Positions 8,400 to 17,025 of a DNA stretch of 64,000 nt are shown here, one piece after another. The notes under the pieces are model-generated. The model was not told the origin of the DNA. It searched no databases and worked only from the letters and a program-made list of their open reading frames with translations. Origin of the DNA: Flavobacteriales bacterium (GTDB taxonomy: Bacteria > Bacteroidota > Bacteroidia > UBA10329); NCBI GenBank assembly GCA_021739625.1, contig JAIPBJ010000003.1:1-64000 (forward strand). The letters run 5' to 3'. Both the position numbers and the translations under genes were made by a program. How positions within the stretch are numbered: position 1 is the first letter of the stretch; each line of letters begins with the position of its first letter.

Positions 8400-8508
8400 C
8401 TTATCCAGAAAGACGGAGGGATTAGGCCCGCTGATGTCTTGGCAACCTCTCCTCCTCTGGCGGAGAAAGGTGCCAAATCCTGCTCCGCCTCAGGCGGAGA
8501 GAGATAAG
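8400..8508 (+). promoter_or_regulatory. SAM-I (S-box) riboswitch
   Basis: The segment opens with CTTATC and closes with GATAAG (stem P1). Between them are the conserved SAM-I blocks: AGACGGAGGGATTAGGCCCG, TGATGTCTTGGCAACC, the CTCCTCTGGCGGAG stem, AAGGTGCCAAATCCTGC and the CTCCGCCTCAGGCGGAG stem. This is a complete aptamer in the class that binds S-adenosylmethionine, placed 189 bp before metH module 1. Together with the terminator downstream it should switch transcription off when SAM is abundant. Confidence 0.95.
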
Positions 8509-8547
8509 TTGAAAGTTCCACTTCGGACTTCCTGCTTGACAACGCTT

Positions 8548-8580
8548 GCCCCTCTGACGAAAGTTGGTGGGGCTTTTTTG
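8548..8580 (+). terminator. Terminator of the SAM riboswitch expression platform
   Basis: GCCCC, a 16-nt loop and GGGGC are followed by six T residues (8574-8579). The hairpin lies 40 nt past the aptamer and before metH, as expected for transcriptional attenuation. Confidence 0.7.
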
Positions 8581-8604
8581 TTGGGCTGATACGAATTTTC
8601 ATCA

Positions 8605-8640
8605 TCGAATTACGAATATGTACGAATCTACGAACGGGTC
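8605..8640. repeat. Dispersed ACGAAT-rich intergenic repeat, copy 2
   Basis: This string matches the element at 541-576 in the ccmD-ccmE gap with few differences (cgaattacgaat, then tacgaatctacgaacggg). It is followed by a ttgaaccttgaacct string, a pattern that also appears near 40760-40790. Confidence 0.5.
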
Positions 8641-8696
8641 GCAGAGCCATAGCGGCCCAACCACAAACTACAAACTTTGAACCTTGAACCTCTTCT

Positions 8697-9722
8697 ATGA
8701 ACAGAACAGGACTATTAGAAAAAGCCCTTCGCGAACGCATCCTTGTGCTGGATGGGGCGATGGGCACCATGATCCAACGCCATACGCTTACCGAGGAGGA
8801 TTTCCGTGGCGAGCGGTTCAAGCATCATAGCCATCCGCTGAAAGGCAACAACGACCTGCTCAGCATCACGCGGCCCGACATCATCAAGGGCATCCACGCT
8901 GCGTATTTCGAGGCCGGGGCCGACATTGCCGAGACCAACACCTTTAGCGGAACGGCTATCGCGCAGGCCGACTACGCCTTGGAGGATGCCGTGTATGACA
9001 TCAACTACCAGAGTGCGAAGATCGCCCGCGAGGTTGCGGACGAGTTCACGGCCCGCGAGCCGCACAAACCGCGCTTCGTGGCGGGCAGCATCGGCCCAAC
9101 GAACCGCACGGCCAGCCTCTCGCCCGATGTGAACGACCCTGGCTTCCGCGCAGTCTCGTTCAACGAGCTGAAGGATGCGTACATCTTTCAGGTGAAGGGG
9201 CTGATGGACGGTGGCGCAGACATCCTGCTGGTCGAAACGGTATTCGATACGCTGAATGCCAAAGCCGCGCTCTTTGGTATTGAAGAGTACTTCGAGCAGA
9301 TCGGCAGGCGCATTCCCATCATGGTCTCGGGCACCATCACCGATGCCAGCGGACGCACTCTGAGCGGACAGACCACCGAGGCATTCCTCATCTCGGTATC
9401 GCACATCCCGCTGCTTTCCATCGGGCTGAACTGCGCGCTCGGAGCCTCGGCCCTGCGTCCTTACTTGCAGGTGTTGGCCAAGAACGCCCCATTTGCTGTC
9501 AGCGCACACCCCAACGCAGGACTTCCCAACGAGTTCGGTGAATACGATGAGACCCCAGAACTCATGGCCCCACAGATTGAGGACTTCTTGAAGGAGAACC
9601 TCATCAATATTATCGGTGGATGCTGTGGCACAACTCCGGAGCACATCAAGGCGATTGCAGCAGTTGCGGCCAGATACAGTCCACGGTCGATAGACCATAG
9701 TCCGCAGATAATTGACGCATAA
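8697..9722 (+). CDS. metH: Methionine synthase, homocysteine-binding module (split MetH N-terminus)
   Basis: A 341-residue protein equal to the first module of cobalamin-dependent methionine synthase. It binds and activates homocysteine through a zinc ion held by C246 (GLNCA) and C309/C310 (GGCCGTTP). The start [13 protein letters not shown] is typical. E. coli MetH is about 1227 residues in one chain; here the first module is a separate gene and the other three modules are encoded from 11488, giving 1234 residues together. A SAM-I riboswitch controls it. Splitting of MetH is known in Bacteroidota, but the halves are here separated by 1.77 kb of unrelated DNA. Confidence 0.93.
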   Translation: MNRTGLLEKALRERILVLDGAMGTMIQRHTLTEEDFRGERFKHHSHPLKGNNDLLSITRPDIIKGIHAAYFEAGADIAETNTFSGTAIAQADYALEDAVYDINYQSAKIAREVADEFTAREPHKPRFVAGSIGPTNRTASLSPDVNDPGFRAVSFNELKDAYIFQVKGLMDGGADILLVETVFDTLNAKAALFGIEEYFEQIGRRIPIMVSGTITDASGRTLSGQTTEAFLISVSHIPLLSIGLNCALGASALRPYLQVLAKNAPFAVSAHPNAGLPNEFGEYDETPELMAPQIEDFLKENLINIIGGCCGTTPEHIKAIAAVAARYSPRSIDHSPQIIDA

Positions 9723-9734
9723 TTTCAGTTCATC

Positions 9735-10250
9735 ATGGAAATTCAACGGATAGAAGAGAAAATCTTTGAGGTCAGAGGCCACAAAGTGATGCTCGATTTT
9801 GACCTTGCGGAGCTGTACGGTACGGAGACCAAACGGCTTAAGGAGGCAGTTCGTAGGAACATCAGCAGGTTTCCTCGCGACTTCATGTTCGAACTCACCA
9901 ATGAGGAGGCCGAGAACTTGAGGACGCAATTTGCGACCTCAAGTCAGTGGGGTGGTAGAAGGTATAGCCCATTCGCCTTCACCGAGCAGGGCGTGGCAAT
10001 GCTCTCCTCTGTGTTGAAGAGTGACAAGGCCATCGAAGTGAATATCGCCATCATGCGGGCGTTCGTCTTCATGCGGCAGTACGCGCTCACACACAAGGAC
10101 CTGACCGAGAAGCTCACTGCGCTGGAGCAGAAGTACGACAAGCAGTTCGATGATGTCTATGGTGCGATTGAATTCCTCATGCGGAAGGACAGACAGGAAA
10201 CCGAGCAGAGAGAACGGAAACGCATAGGATACAGGACAGGCGAGGAATGA
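9735..10250 (+). CDS. ORF6N/KilA-N-type DNA-binding domain protein
   Basis: A 171-residue protein. Residues about 5-95 form the ORF6N domain: VRGHKVMLDFDLAELYGTET, NISRFPRDFMFEL, LRTQFATSS and the hallmark PFAFTEQGVAMLSSVL. A helical, probably coiled C-terminus follows (110-165). ORF6N/KilA-N domains are common in phage and mobile-element regulators. Only 12 bp separate it from the metH module 1 stop. The codons for residues 62-70 (9916-9944) form a near-perfect 29-bp palindrome, and diverged copies of that palindrome lie just downstream (10280-10582). The function is unknown; DNA binding is inferred from the family. Confidence 0.85.
   Translation: MEIQRIEEKIFEVRGHKVMLDFDLAELYGTETKRLKEAVRRNISRFPRDFMFELTNEEAENLRTQFATSSQWGGRRYSPFAFTEQGVAMLSSVLKSDKAIEVNIAIMRAFVFMRQYALTHKDLTEKLTALEQKYDKQFDDVYGAIEFLMRKDRQETEQRERKRIGYRTGEE
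9916..9944. repeat. Palindrome inside the ORF6N gene (parent unit of downstream array)
   Basis: The arms are ACTTGAGG and CCTCAAGT outside, CGCAA and TTGCG inside. Only one symmetric pair mismatches (A9 against A21) besides the central base. In frame it encodes LRTQFATSS. Confidence 0.8.
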
Positions 10251-10279
10251 AAGGCTTTCAACAAGTAGGTCGGAAACGC

Positions 10280-10582
10280 ATGTCATCACAAACTGTGACA
10301 ACATTCCCGCTTTATGCGGTCGCAAACTGCGAACGCATCAGGCCATGCTTTTTGAACATGGCAAATTTGAGGTTGCATACTGAAACCTCAAACGGAGGGA
10401 TGCTTTCAAAGTGCAATCTCAGCACCTTAGAGAAAGGTTTGAGGTCGCAGATTGCGTCCTCAAGTGGTGATACGAAAGTGCTTGGTGTCATTGGAGAAAA
10501 TGTAAATGACCCAAATATGCGGTCACAGTCTGTGACTGCATCAGGCCACTATTCTCTAAGGACGCAGATTGCATCCTTAGAG
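10280..10582. repeat. Array of diverged ORF6N-type palindromes
   Basis: Six clear palindromic units occur at 10280-10303, 10314-10338, 10366-10392, 10438-10464, 10517-10541 and 10554-10582, with a degraded seventh at 10408-10428 and a plain inverted repeat GCCATG/CATGGC at 10342-10362. Inner arms vary between CGCA/TGCG and TCACA/TGTGA, and outer arms between TTGAGG/CCTCAA, CTAAGG/CCTTAG and ATGCG/CGCAT, always in compensating pairs. Read in their own frames most units give LR or MR, then S/T-Q, as in the ORF6N gene (LRSQIASSS, MRSQSVTAS, LRTQIASLE, MRSQTANAS). A 116-codon open frame starting in the ATGA overlap at 10247 and ending at 10597 spans the array; whether it is translated is unclear. 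Confidence 0.8.
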
Positions 10583-10604
10583 GATTTAACGATATAGTTT
10601 GATT

Positions 10605-11420
10605 ATGAGAACATCAAATTCCATTTGTTTACTCTGTCAAGAAAACCCTGCGGATAAAGAAAACTCGCATATCGTTCCAAAGTTTATGACCAAATCCATA
10701 CTTGGAAAATCCAGCGATAAACGGGGATACAGAGTTCTTTCAGATAGGCTACATGAGAGACCCGAATTCACACAAGATAGCGACAAGGAAAGCCATATTC
10801 TCTGCATATCCTGCGAATTATACTTCTCAGTAATAGAAACATACATCTCAACTCGGTTGCACAATAGAATTTGGGATATTCGACATCAAGAAAATTTCAT
10901 CTCTAACCAATCATTGGAAGGTACAGTCTATAAAGTATGCGCAGAAATCGACCCGCTTGTATTCAACCTTTTTTTATTCTCTATAGTTTGGCGTTGTAGC
11001 ATCACCTCATCATTCACCTTTTCAGATTTCAAAATAGGTGAAAGGGAGTCTGAATTAATACGGGTTGCTCTTCATTCGGTCAAAAGAACAAAGCAAAATG
11101 AACTAATTGAAAGGTTGGCATATCCGATAAACCCAATGCCAAAATTTCATTTCATATTGGCTACAGCAGAATACTTCCCAGATAGCTCAATGAACTTGGT
11201 CTGCTGGGATGAAGCAGATAATGATTGGTCATTCGTATTGTACCTGAACGAATACATACTTTGGGTTTCGTTTGACAACCATCCTCGGTTAAATGTATTT
11301 GAGTACCTGAACACTAATCATCAAAGCAATGTGAAGTTGGTGTTCTTATCAGTAGGACGATGGAACGAAGTTCGAGAAGCATTGCTTCATACTATATTCA
11401 AAAAGCATCCCATTCAGTAG
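10605..11420 (+). CDS. AT-rich hypothetical protein with HNH-like Cys/His motif
   Basis: A 271-residue protein from the ATG at 10605. The N-terminus has a likely zinc site: C8-x2-C11, SHIVPKF with H22, and C67-x2-C70 (ILCISCELYF). The CxxC, SHIxPKF, CxxC pattern is seen in HNH-nuclease-like proteins of accessory regions, but I do not recognise the rest, which is mixed alpha/beta with aromatic strands (LVCWDEADNDWSFVLYLNEY). The gene is clearly more AT-rich than its neighbours and uses codons such as ATA and AGA often, which suggests recent acquisition. It sits between the two metH genes together with the ORF6N array. Function unassigned. Confidence 0.65.
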   Translation: MRTSNSICLLCQENPADKENSHIVPKFMTKSILGKSSDKRGYRVLSDRLHERPEFTQDSDKESHILCISCELYFSVIETYISTRLHNRIWDIRHQENFISNQSLEGTVYKVCAEIDPLVFNLFLFSIVWRCSITSSFTFSDFKIGERESELIRVALHSVKRTKQNELIERLAYPINPMPKFHFILATAEYFPDSSMNLVCWDEADNDWSFVLYLNEYILWVSFDNHPRLNVFEYLNTNHQSNVKLVFLSVGRWNEVREALLHTIFKKHPIQ

Positions 11421-11487
11421 CTATGCTTTTTCATCAACGAAAAATTCGGCAACTCAGAAGGCTTTGTCATTCACTTTGTGAAATCTA

Positions 11488-14169
11488 ATGTCTGAAATCT
11501 CAATTCCCCCATTGCAGCTGAGCGGCCTCGAACCCCTCCAGATCTACGCTGGCTCCAACTTCATCAACGTTGGTGAAAGAACGAACGTGACCGGGTCGCG
11601 CATGTTCCTTCGTTTGATAAAGGAAGGCAAGTTTGAAGATGCGTTGGTCGTAGCCCGAGACCAAGTGGAAGGCGGTGCACAGATACTGGACGTGAACATG
11701 GACGAGGGCATGATCGATGGCAAGGAGGCCATGGTCAAGTTCCTGCACCTCATTGCTTCGGAACCAGATATTTCACGCATTCCCATCATGATCGACAGCT
11801 CCAAATGGGAGATCATTGAGGCTGGCCTGCAATGCGTGCAGGGCAAAAGCGTGGTCAACTCCATCAGCCTGAAAGAGGGCGAGGAGCAGTTCGTCCATCA
11901 TGCCAAGCTGGTGAAACGCTACGGGGCGGCCGTCATTGTCATGGCGTTCGATGAGCAGGGTCAGGCCGATAGCTATGAGCGCAGGATAGAGATCTGCAAG
12001 CGCTGCTATGACATTTTGGTGAACGTGGTGGGCTTCGCGCGTCAGGACATCATTTTTGACCCGAACATCTTCCCCGTGGCCACGGGCATGGAGGAACATG
12101 CTAACAACGCCTTGGACTTCTTTCGTGCCACCAAGTGGATAAAGGACAATCTTCCGGGCGCGAAGGTGAGCGGTGGCGTGAGCAACGTGTCGTTCTCGTT
12201 CCGTGGCAACGACCCCGTGCGCGAGGCCATGCACTCGGCCTTCCTCTACCATGGCATCAAGGCAGGCATGGACATGGGCATCGTGAACCCGGCCATGCTC
12301 GAAGTGTATGACCAGATCCCGAAAGAACTGCTTGAGCGTGTGGAGGACGTGCTGCTCAACCGCAGAGCCGATGCCACAGAGCGTCTGCTCGATTTCGCGG
12401 AGGGCTACAAGGGCGTGAAGAAGGACGCCAAGGAAGACCTTGAATGGCGGTCGCTGCCCGTGCGCGAGCGGTTGAGCCACGCCTTGGTGAAAGGCATCGT
12501 TGACCACATCGAGCAGGACGTGGAGGAATGCCGCCTGTCGATGGAGAAGCCGCTGCACGTGATCGAAGGCCCCCTGATGGACGGCATGAACATCGTGGGC
12601 GACCTCTTCGGGGCGGGAAAAATGTTCCTGCCACAGGTGGTCAAGAGCGCAAGGGTGATGAAGAAGGCGGTGGCCTACCTCCTGCCCTTCATGGATAGCG
12701 AGGCGGACGGCTCAGCATCGAAGTCGGGCAAAGTGCTGATGGCTACTGTGAAAGGCGATGTGCATGATATTGGAAAGAATATCGTTGGGGTCGTTCTGGC
12801 CTGCAATAATTATGAAGTGATCGACCTTGGTGTGATGGTCCCTGCCGAGAAGATCCTTCAGGCCGCCAAGGAGAACAAGGTCGATGTGATAGGTCTCTCC
12901 GGGCTGATCACACCCTCGCTGGACGAGATGGTGCATTTGGCGAAAGAAATGCAGCGCAGCAGCTTCACCATTCCGTTGCTCATTGGCGGTGCCACCACTT
13001 CAAGGGTGCATACAGCGGTGAAGATCGATGCGCATTACACCAACGATCAGGCCGTGCATGTGCTCGATGCCTCGCGGGCAGTGACGGTGGTCGAAAGGCT
13101 GCTGAGTGCCGACAAGAAGGCCTACGTGGACGGCATCAAGGCCGAATATGCCCAGATGCGCGAGATGCATGCCCGCAAGCAGCAGGACAAGAACCTCATC
13201 CCCATCAGCGAGGCACGGGCCAACCGTTTCCCCATCGCTTGGAAGGCGGAGGATATCCAAAAGCCGAAAAAGCTCGGCATCACGGAACTGAAGAATTTCC
13301 CGTTGGGGGAACTGGTGCCGTACATCGACTGGACGCCATTCTTCCAGACCTGGGAACTGGCGGGCCGCTATCCGCGCATCTTGGAAGATGAAGTGGTGGG
13401 CACGGAGGCAAAGAAGCTCTTTGCAGATGCACAGGCAATGCTCAACAGGATTGTTTCGGAGAAATGGCTCACTGCCAACGGAGTGGTCGGTCTATGGCCC
13501 GCCAACACGGTGGGTGACGACATGGAGGTCTATGACCCGTCCGACCCGTCAAAGAACATCGGCAAGTTCCATTCCCTGCGCCAACAGGGCAAGAAGGGAA
13601 CAGACGTGCCGAACATCGCATTGGCCGATTTCCTCGCCCCGAAAGATTCAGGGTTGCAGGATTACCTGGGCGGTTTCGTGGTGACCACGGGCATCGGCAT
13701 CGAGCAGAAACTGGCCGAGTTCGCAGCCGACCATGACGACTACAGCAGCATCATGCTCAAGGCACTGGCCGACCGCTTGGCCGAGGCATTCGCGGAGAAG
13801 CTGCACGAAATCGTCCGCAAGGACCTCTGGGGCTACGCTTCCGATGAATCATTGGACAACGAGAGTCTCATCAAGGAAAAGTACCGGGGCATCCGTCCTG
13901 CGCCCGGTTATCCTGCCTGCCCCGACCACACCGAGAAGCCCGAACTGTTCCGACTGCTCAATGCCACGGAAAACACAGGTACCATCCTCACTGAATCGAT
14001 GGCGATGATGCCCGCAGCGGCCGTCAGCGGGTGGTATTTCGGACATCCGGAATCGAAATACTTCGGCCTCGGCAAGATCTCAAAGGACCAAGTTGTGGAT
14101 TACGCCCAGCGGAAAGGCATGACGCTGGAGGAGGCGGAAAGGTGGTTGAGTCCTGCGTTGGGGTATTGA
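11488..14169 (+). CDS. metH: Methionine synthase, folate-B12-reactivation modules (split MetH C-terminus)
   Basis: An 893-residue protein carrying modules 2-4 of cobalamin-dependent methionine synthase. The order is a pterin-binding domain (about 15-280; [30 protein letters not shown]), a B12 cap and Rossmann domain (about 300-560; [11 protein letters not shown] with the lower-axial H426) and the SAM-dependent reactivation domain (about 580-893; [12 protein letters not shown]). It transfers the methyl group of 5-methyl-THF through cobalamin to homocysteine bound on the separate first module. The catalytic motifs are intact. The start codon fits the family N-terminus. It has no riboswitch of its own, so expression may depend on read-through across the insert or on an unseen promoter. 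Confidence 0.95.
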   Translation: MSEISIPPLQLSGLEPLQIYAGSNFINVGERTNVTGSRMFLRLIKEGKFEDALVVARDQVEGGAQILDVNMDEGMIDGKEAMVKFLHLIASEPDISRIPIMIDSSKWEIIEAGLQCVQGKSVVNSISLKEGEEQFVHHAKLVKRYGAAVIVMAFDEQGQADSYERRIEICKRCYDILVNVVGFARQDIIFDPNIFPVATGMEEHANNALDFFRATKWIKDNLPGAKVSGGVSNVSFSFRGNDPVREAMHSAFLYHGIKAGMDMGIVNPAMLEVYDQIPKELLERVEDVLLNRRADATERLLDFAEGYKGVKKDAKEDLEWRSLPVRERLSHALVKGIVDHIEQDVEECRLSMEKPLHVIEGPLMDGMNIVGDLFGAGKMFLPQVVKSARVMKKAVAYLLPFMDSEADGSASKSGKVLMATVKGDVHDIGKNIVGVVLACNNYEVIDLGVMVPAEKILQAAKENKVDVIGLSGLITPSLDEMVHLAKEMQRSSFTIPLLIGGATTSRVHTAVKIDAHYTNDQAVHVLDASRAVTVVERLLSADKKAYVDGIKAEYAQMREMHARKQQDKNLIPISEARANRFPIAWKAEDIQKPKKLGITELKNFPLGELVPYIDWTPFFQTWELAGRYPRILEDEVVGTEAKKLFADAQAMLNRIVSEKWLTANGVVGLWPANTVGDDMEVYDPSDPSKNIGKFHSLRQQGKKGTDVPNIALADFLAPKDSGLQDYLGGFVVTTGIGIEQKLAEFAADHDDYSSIMLKALADRLAEAFAEKLHEIVRKDLWGYASDESLDNESLIKEKYRGIRPAPGYPACPDHTEKPELFRLLNATENTGTILTESMAMMPAAAVSGWYFGHPESKYFGLGKISKDQVVDYAQRKGMTLEEAERWLSPALGY

Positions 14170-14232
14170 AATCAATCATCAGATACTGTCCCCACCGAGG
14201 CATCGACACGATTGAACACTCCCCCTCACTAG

Positions 14233-14526
14233 TCCCGGAAGCATCAGTGCACCACACCGAAAACCCGGAACACGTCCCTGACGCATCAGCGTACCACCCC
14301 GAAAACCCGGAACACGGCTCTGACGCATCAGTGTACCACCCCGAAAACCCGGAACACGGCTCTGACGCATCAGCGTACCACCCCGAAAACCCGGAACACG
14401 TCCCTGACGCATCAGCGTACCACCCCGAAAACCCGGAACACGTCCCTGACGCATCAGCGTACCACCCCGAAAACCCGGAACACGGCTCTGACGCATCAGC
14501 GTACCATCCCGAAAACATGGGGTAAA
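14233..14526. repeat. 42-bp tandem repeat (minisatellite A), seven units
   Basis: Units start at 14233, 14275, 14317, 14359, 14401, 14443 and 14485; each is exactly 42 bp. Internal units differ mainly in a six-base block (tccctg or gctctg), and the outer two units are more diverged. The core reads acgcatcagcgtaccacccc, then gaaaacccggaacacg. Both strands stay open across it because 42 is divisible by three, but neither frame has a signal, start context or family match. It fills the metH to alkD convergent gap; the remaining sequence there (14170-14232, 14527-14581) shows nothing else. Confidence 0.85.
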
Positions 14527-14581
14527 ACTGGGGGCTGTTCCCGGTGTGATATCGATGTCTGTGATCCACAGACATCGAGCG

Positions 14582-15259
14582 TCAAAGATGTTTCATCGCC
14601 TCCCGTCTCGATAGCGGACTCAGTTCCGTTGTACTGACGAACTGTCTTACCGCCTCCGCATCGGTCCTGGCATATTCGCGCAGCGCCCACCCTATGGCCT
14701 TGTTGATGAAGAACTCCTTGCTGCCGAGGTTGAGGCGTATGTGACGGAACAGCAGTTCGGTGTCCGTCTTCTGCTTGTAGCCGAGTTGGAAGATGATGCT
14801 TGCCCTGCGCAGCCACAGGTTTTCGTGAATGGCCCATTGGCCTGTTATCTCGGCCTTGTGCCCTGGGAATTTGAGGAAATACGGTCCAACGATCCACGAT
14901 GATAGGCCGTCCACGGTGTCCCACCAGCTTTTGGTGACTATGAGTTCTTCCACAAGTGCCAGATCGCCTTCCCGTATGGAGCGCACCTGTCTGCGCATGA
15001 TGTCCAATGCGCAGTGCTGGAACTCGCGTTGAGGTGCGGCCCACAAGGCCAGCAAAACTTCAGGGTCGAAGGGTGTGGGCATTCCGTTCTCCTTCATAAA
15101 ATCGGCAAGCAATTGTCTGCGCTGGGTGGCCTTGATGCCATAGAACGGGAACAGCCCCTTCATGTAGGCCTGCATGGCGGCAGCGTCCGTAGGGCAGGCA
15201 CGCTGCTCGAGGACGGCCGTGAGCGGGATAAGGTAAACGGGCCTTGCTTTGGATCCCAT
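14582..15259 (-). CDS. AlkD-like DNA alkylation repair protein
   Basis: A 225-residue all-helical HEAT-like-repeat protein of the AlkD DNA glycosylase family, which removes cationic alkylated bases. Recognisable blocks are MKGLFPFYGIKATQRRQLL, the central TKSWWDTVDGLSSWIVG, where the WD(T)VD acidic and aromatic residues belong to the catalytic pocket, and EFFINKAIGWALREYA. The ATG at 15259 is chosen because the upstream in-frame extension lies inside the phosphatase gene in another frame; the two genes are then 8 bp apart on the same strand. That makes it the last gene of the signalling operon, an unusual neighbour for a repair enzyme. Confidence 0.85.
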   Translation of the reverse strand: MGSKARPVYLIPLTAVLEQRACPTDAAAMQAYMKGLFPFYGIKATQRRQLLADFMKENGMPTPFDPEVLLALWAAPQREFQHCALDIMRRQVRSIREGDLALVEELIVTKSWWDTVDGLSSWIVGPYFLKFPGHKAEITGQWAIHENLWLRRASIIFQLGYKQKTDTELLFRHIRLNLGSKEFFINKAIGWALREYARTDAEAVRQFVSTTELSPLSRREAMKHL

Positions 15260-15267
15260 GGTGCCGC

Positions 15268-16914
15268 TCACATCCTGATTCCGATCACCAATACATCGTC
15301 CACCTGCTCCTCGTCCCCGCGCCACTGCAACAAACGGTCGACAAGATTCTGTTTCTGTCTGCGCATGGGCATACCTCCCACTTCGGCCAAAAGATCCTTG
15401 AAGCGGTTCTTCATCAATTTCTTCCCATGCGGGCCTCCGAACTGCGAATAGTAGCCATCGGAGGTCAGGTAGATCACATCTCCTTCCTTGCAGACCAGAC
15501 ATTGCTGCTCGAACTGCTTATGCCCCGAATGTCCGCTGGAGGAACCTATCGCAATCCTGGCACCCTCTTTCACATCTATGGCACCATCGCTGAAAACATA
15601 GAGCGGACGCAGGGCCCCGGCAAAGCAGACCTCACGCGTGCTCCGGTCGATGCGGCACAGGACAATGTCCATCCCGTCCTGCATGCGCTGGCCATTCTCC
15701 TGACGCAGGGCACTCACAATTCCCTTGTCAAGTTCGCGGAGAATGTCTGCGGGTTCCGTGTGGCCGTCATGCAGCACCCTGTCCAACAACTGGTGGCCGA
15801 TGGCCGACATCAGTGCCCCTGGCACGCCATGACCCGTGCAGTCCACTGCTGCAACGTAAGAAGTCTCTCCATGTTGATGATACCAGTAGAAATCGCCACT
15901 GACAATGTCCTTTGGAATCCAAAGGACGAAAGAGTCGGAGAACACCCGTTGGAATGCTGTGAGATCGGAGAGCAGTGCCTGCTGGATCATTTTGGCATAG
16001 CGGAGGCTGTCTGTCATCTCCAGATTCCTTCTCGCCAGAAGTTGGGAGGAATGAGAAAGCTCTGCTGTGCGATCGTTCACCCTACGTTCCAGTTCCTCCG
16101 TAAGTTCTCGCAAAGCCTTTTCAGCGAGAAACTGGGTGGTAACGTCCTGCATGGTTCCGAAAACCTTCAACGATTGTGCATTGCCGTCCTCCCTATTGGA
16201 ACTATAGACCCCTTGTATCATTTTGATATGCCTGTCAGATGTCACGATGCGGCATCTGATGGTGGCCGTTGGGACGCGGCCTTCAATGACAGCTTCCAGT
16301 TGCCCGATGACCTCTTGGAGATCGTCAGGATGAACGCTCTCAAAGAACACCTCTCGGGACGGAGAGGCTGTTTCCGGGTTCATGCCCAACACATGATAGA
16401 GATTCTTCGACCACGTCACAATCCCAGACCCGAGGTCCCACTCCCAGTTGCCCATGCCGGCCAACGCCTCGGCCTTTTCGAGGTTGTGGCGGCTCTTGAC
16501 CAGTTCCTGAAGCGTCAATTTCCGTTCCTGTTCAAGCCGTTTCCGGTTCAGCGCGCCTTGGATCGCCTCTGGCAGCCGGCTCAGGCGGTCTTTGAGGATA
16601 TAGTCATCGATACCCGCCTTGAGACAGTCCACTGCCACCTCATCGGGCAATGACCCGGTCACAAGGATGAAGGGCAGATCCTGTCCCTTGAGCCGCATGT
16701 CGGCATAGGCCGCCAGACCGGTGTAGCCCGGCAGCCCATAGTCTGAAAGCACTATGTCGGGAGCGAAATCAGTCAGGCCACCGAGGTAGGAACTGCGGTC
16801 TTCGGTGTGCAGATGTTCGAAGACCATCTTCGAATTGCGCAGGTTGCTGATAATGAGCTCTGCATCGGTCGGAGTGTCCTCCAAAATGAGAATGCGATAG
16901 GTCTTCTTGTCCAT
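15268..16914 (-). CDS. Receiver-PAS-SpoIIE phosphatase response regulator
   Basis: This 548-residue soluble protein has an N-terminal receiver domain (about 1-125) with phospho-acceptor D58 (IVLSDYGLPG) and the acidic pair ED at 12-13. A PAS/PAC sensor follows (about 150-270; GNWEWDLGSGIVTWSKNLY), then a coiled linker (270-310) and a C-terminal PP2C/SpoIIE phosphatase (about 320-548) with metal motifs SGDFYWYH, DCTGHGVPGALMS and YLTSDGYY. Such proteins dephosphorylate anti-sigma antagonists in partner-switching, but no anti-sigma kinase or STAS gene lies in the window. It is third in the operon that starts with the histidine kinase at 19680. Confidence 0.9.
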   Translation of the reverse strand: MDKKTYRILILEDTPTDAELIISNLRNSKMVFEHLHTEDRSSYLGGLTDFAPDIVLSDYGLPGYTGLAAYADMRLKGQDLPFILVTGSLPDEVAVDCLKAGIDDYILKDRLSRLPEAIQGALNRKRLEQERKLTLQELVKSRHNLEKAEALAGMGNWEWDLGSGIVTWSKNLYHVLGMNPETASPSREVFFESVHPDDLQEVIGQLEAVIEGRVPTATIRCRIVTSDRHIKMIQGVYSSNREDGNAQSLKVFGTMQDVTTQFLAEKALRELTEELERRVNDRTAELSHSSQLLARRNLEMTDSLRYAKMIQQALLSDLTAFQRVFSDSFVLWIPKDIVSGDFYWYHQHGETSYVAAVDCTGHGVPGALMSAIGHQLLDRVLHDGHTEPADILRELDKGIVSALRQENGQRMQDGMDIVLCRIDRSTREVCFAGALRPLYVFSDGAIDVKEGARIAIGSSSGHSGHKQFEQQCLVCKEGDVIYLTSDGYYSQFGGPHGKKLMKNRFKDLLAEVGGMPMRRQKQNLVDRLLQWRGDEEQVDDVLVIGIRM

Positions 16915-17025
16915 GACTACTGATATGAGGGGTGTCTATCTGAATCATTTTCCTGTGCGGTCCCTTACTGTGAGGGCCTATGGCTAGGGCTGCCATTCCC
17001 ATCAAGGAAAGACGGCCCGACCAAG

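Noticed and set aside
10247-10597. A 116-residue protein-coding gene overlapping the ORF6N stop
   Set aside because: The frame mainly strings together the palindromic units, one unit (10314) is out of frame with the others, and arm covariation points to DNA or RNA structure. Kept as a repeat array, with translation left open.
14031-14525. Plus-strand frame with seven 14-residue DASAYHPENPEH repeats
   Set aside because: The start lies inside metH in another frame and there is no signal or family match; the period of 42 keeps frames open on both strands.
14233-14526. Possible CRISPR array
   Set aside because: The repeats are contiguous 42-bp units without unique spacers and no cas gene is present.
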